64,000 bases of DNA from Absidia repens (lineage: Eukaryota; Mucoromycota; Mucoromycetes; Mucorales; Cunninghamellaceae). A program made the position numbers and the translations under genes. The stretch lies in assembly GCA_002105175.1 (NCBI GenBank), contig MCGE01000001.1, positions 744,001 through 808,000 of the forward strand. The letters are read 5' to 3'. Below, piece after piece: positions 63,886-64,000 of the stretch; position 1 is the first letter of the stretch, and each line of letters opens with the position of its first letter. The notes under the pieces are model-generated. The model made no database searches, was not told the origin of the DNA, and worked only from the letters and a program-made list of their open reading frames with translations.

Positions 63886-64000
63886 ATTGACGACGCGCTG
63901 AGCACGACGGTTGGGCCCCAAGGGGCTGCCCACCAAAGTGCGAAATGGCGGAGGCTCTAATCCCTTCCCTATTTTTTTTTTTTTTCAGCTCACATAAAAA
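63886..64000 (+). repeat. Minisatellite, first unit, in Helitron unit 3
   Basis: Begins with the same ATTGACGACGCGCTGAGC and reaches the T run and CAGCTCAC before the window ends. Confidence 0.85.

Larger units (their letters stand above)
57607..64000 (+). mobile_element. Autonomous Helitron, tandem unit 3 (cut by window edge)
   Basis: Third head-to-tail copy. It runs through the 3' UTR and captured repeat and ends in the first minisatellite unit, so at least the right terminus, and possibly more copies, lie outside the window. Iterons are at 57644-57682 and the 58-bp repeats start near 57719 and 57824. Confidence 0.92.

Overview
The window looks like nuclear DNA of a filamentous fungus, most likely an early-diverging one of the Mucoromycota. 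That placement is inferred from AT-rich intergenic DNA full of A/T homopolymers, compact genes with many 50-130 nt GT-AG introns, fungus-type proteins (SLX1, SEC10, UBC1, CKA1, a CAS1-type acetyltransferase, a WNK kinase and CSN6 together), and a Helitron. No species call is possible from sequence alone. Gene models were assembled by hand by joining exons on splice sites and reading phase.

Layout. Positions 1-24.9 kb are gene-dense: SLX1 (-), a Gln/Met/Gly-rich protein (-), an MFS transporter (+), a two-domain cupredoxin-like protein (+), an OCA6-type atypical phosphatase with an acidic tail (-), UBC1 (-) facing SEC10 (+) across 172 bp, a CAS1-type O-acetyltransferase (+), the CK2 catalytic subunit (+), and a low-complexity hypothetical protein (-). 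Positions 25-34 kb are gene-poor, with partial copies of a dispersed repeat and T-tracts up to 55 nt. Positions 34-42.5 kb carry a WNK-type kinase (-), a vacuolar-type amino-acid transporter (+) and COP9 signalosome subunit 6 (-). A long copy of the dispersed repeat lies at 43.2-44.0 kb.

From 44,070 to the right edge the window is a head-to-tail array of at least three copies of one autonomous Helitron (units of 6,772 bp, 6,765 bp and a third cut by the window edge). Each unit has 13-bp iteron-like repeats and a 58-bp direct repeat at its left end. A multi-exon Rep-helicase gene follows, whose 5' part is four near-identical duplicated zinc-knuckle exons. Then come a captured piece of the dispersed repeat, a four-unit minisatellite of about 119 bp with a GC-rich hairpin, and a short hairpin at the unit junction. 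The copies differ from one another almost only by single-base indels, mostly in homopolymers. A similar single-base deletion breaks the otherwise normal CK2 gene, so many apparent frameshifts are probably consensus errors rather than decay.

The host genes do not form one pathway; they are ordinary housekeeping functions (DNA repair, ubiquitin and COP9, exocytosis, kinase signalling, transport, wall or capsule acetylation). The distinctive part is the Helitron array with its exon-duplicated zinc-knuckle module and repeated terminal structures.
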